Assembly (NCBI RefSeq): GCF_900963305.1 | Contig: NC_042525.1 | Span: forward strand, 8,055,421 to 8,119,420 | Reading direction: 5' to 3' | Length of the DNA: 64,000 bases | From: Echeneis naucrates | Lineage: Eukaryota; Chordata; Actinopteri; Carangiformes; Echeneidae | Shown: one piece after another, positions 63,537-64,000 of the stretch | How the letters are laid out: each line of letters begins with the position of its first letter | How positions within the stretch are numbered: position 1 is the stretch's first letter | Made by a program: the position numbers and the translations under genes | The notes under the pieces: generated by a model | Databases searched by the model: none | Seen by the model: only the letters and a program-made list of their open reading frames with translations | Told to the model about the DNA's origin: nothing

Positions 63537-64000
63537 CTGCATCAGTAAACATACATTCAGTTTCCACCCAGTCTGCAACAATGATAATCAAATACATTTC
63601 CTGTCCATATTGACCTGCTTTCCTGAAAGAAAAAACATGTGGACCCTGGGTGAAGGATGGAGGCTGTTGGACCCTCATTTGGTGTCTTTTTTTTGTTCAC
63701 ATTATGGCAAACGATCCCTGTAAAGTGGATTTACTAGCAGAAAGGAGTATGTCTTAATCCCCCTACACAAATTATTCAATTTATAGAATGACATTGGCAC
63801 CTCTGCGCCTTGCTGTCGATGTAACCTGACAGTTCTTGTTATTTTTCGTATGACCGTAAAACCTGATCGCGATGATCGACACAGAAATTATTGACGATCA
63901 TCAGACATGTCCACCTTCAAAACAAATCTATAGGTTTCCCTGTGATCAGCACGCGAAACCCGTGAATTAAACTGCGTTTGTAATATGGGGTTTCTTATTT
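63537..64000 (-). other. oga intron 1 (partial)
   Basis: Sequence upstream of the GFYGRPW exon. No N-terminal oga exon or promoter signature was recognised, so the first exon and promoter are probably beyond the window. Confidence 0.6.

Overview
The window is nuclear DNA of a ray-finned fish, most likely a spiny-rayed (percomorph-type) teleost. The evidence is vertebrate genes with GT-AG introns, compact introns and intergenic gaps, abundant microsatellites, teleost-type dispersed repeats, and a miR-146 gene whose arm matches the fish miR-146a form. Nothing bacterial, viral or CRISPR-like was seen. Exon borders were worked out by hand from splice sites, reading phase and recalled vertebrate orthologues; no alignment was run.

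Layout, left to right. (1) 1-2287, minus: 5' part of rrp12 (exons 1-7; the gene runs off the left edge). (2) 3307-8371, minus: ubtd1, four coding exons. (3) 11050-13533, minus: zdhhc16, ten coding exons plus a probable 5' non-coding exon near 14553-14700. (4) 15047-17081, plus: mettl18, two exons, divergent from zdhhc16 across a gap with an NRF1 palindrome. (5) about 18530-20652, plus: a probable pri-mir-146a transcription unit, with the hairpin at 20404-20487. (6) 22835-30506, plus: sufu, twelve exons. (7) 33598-41818, plus: trim8, six coding exons behind a CpG-rich promoter. (8) 42430-49160: a gene-poor gap rich in (GT)n runs. (9) 49817-51473, minus: npm3, five exons. (10) 54462 to about 63536, minus: oga (O-GlcNAcase), 17 coding exons; the first coding exon lies beyond the right edge.

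Most genes correspond to two human 10q24 neighbourhoods several megabases apart in human (RRP12/ZDHHC16/UBTD1, and NPM3/OGA/SUFU/TRIM8 with MIR146B), here packed into 64 kb. mettl18 is the outsider: its human orthologue is on chromosome 1. Three products relate to ribosome or nucleolus biology (RRP12, METTL18 acting on ribosomal protein RPL3, NPM3). Two loci bear on NF-kB signalling: mir-146a as a dampener and TRIM8 as a reported activator.

The most interesting items are the unannotated mir-146a locus with its kB/TATA-like promoter and splice signals, a possible short OGA isoform by intron retention, a 14-codon upstream ORF in the zdhhc16 leader, a 29-nt exon carrying the DHHC motif, a candidate enhancer in trim8 intron 1, and a near-perfect inverted repeat in the trim8 leader. 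None amounts to a wholly new biological system.
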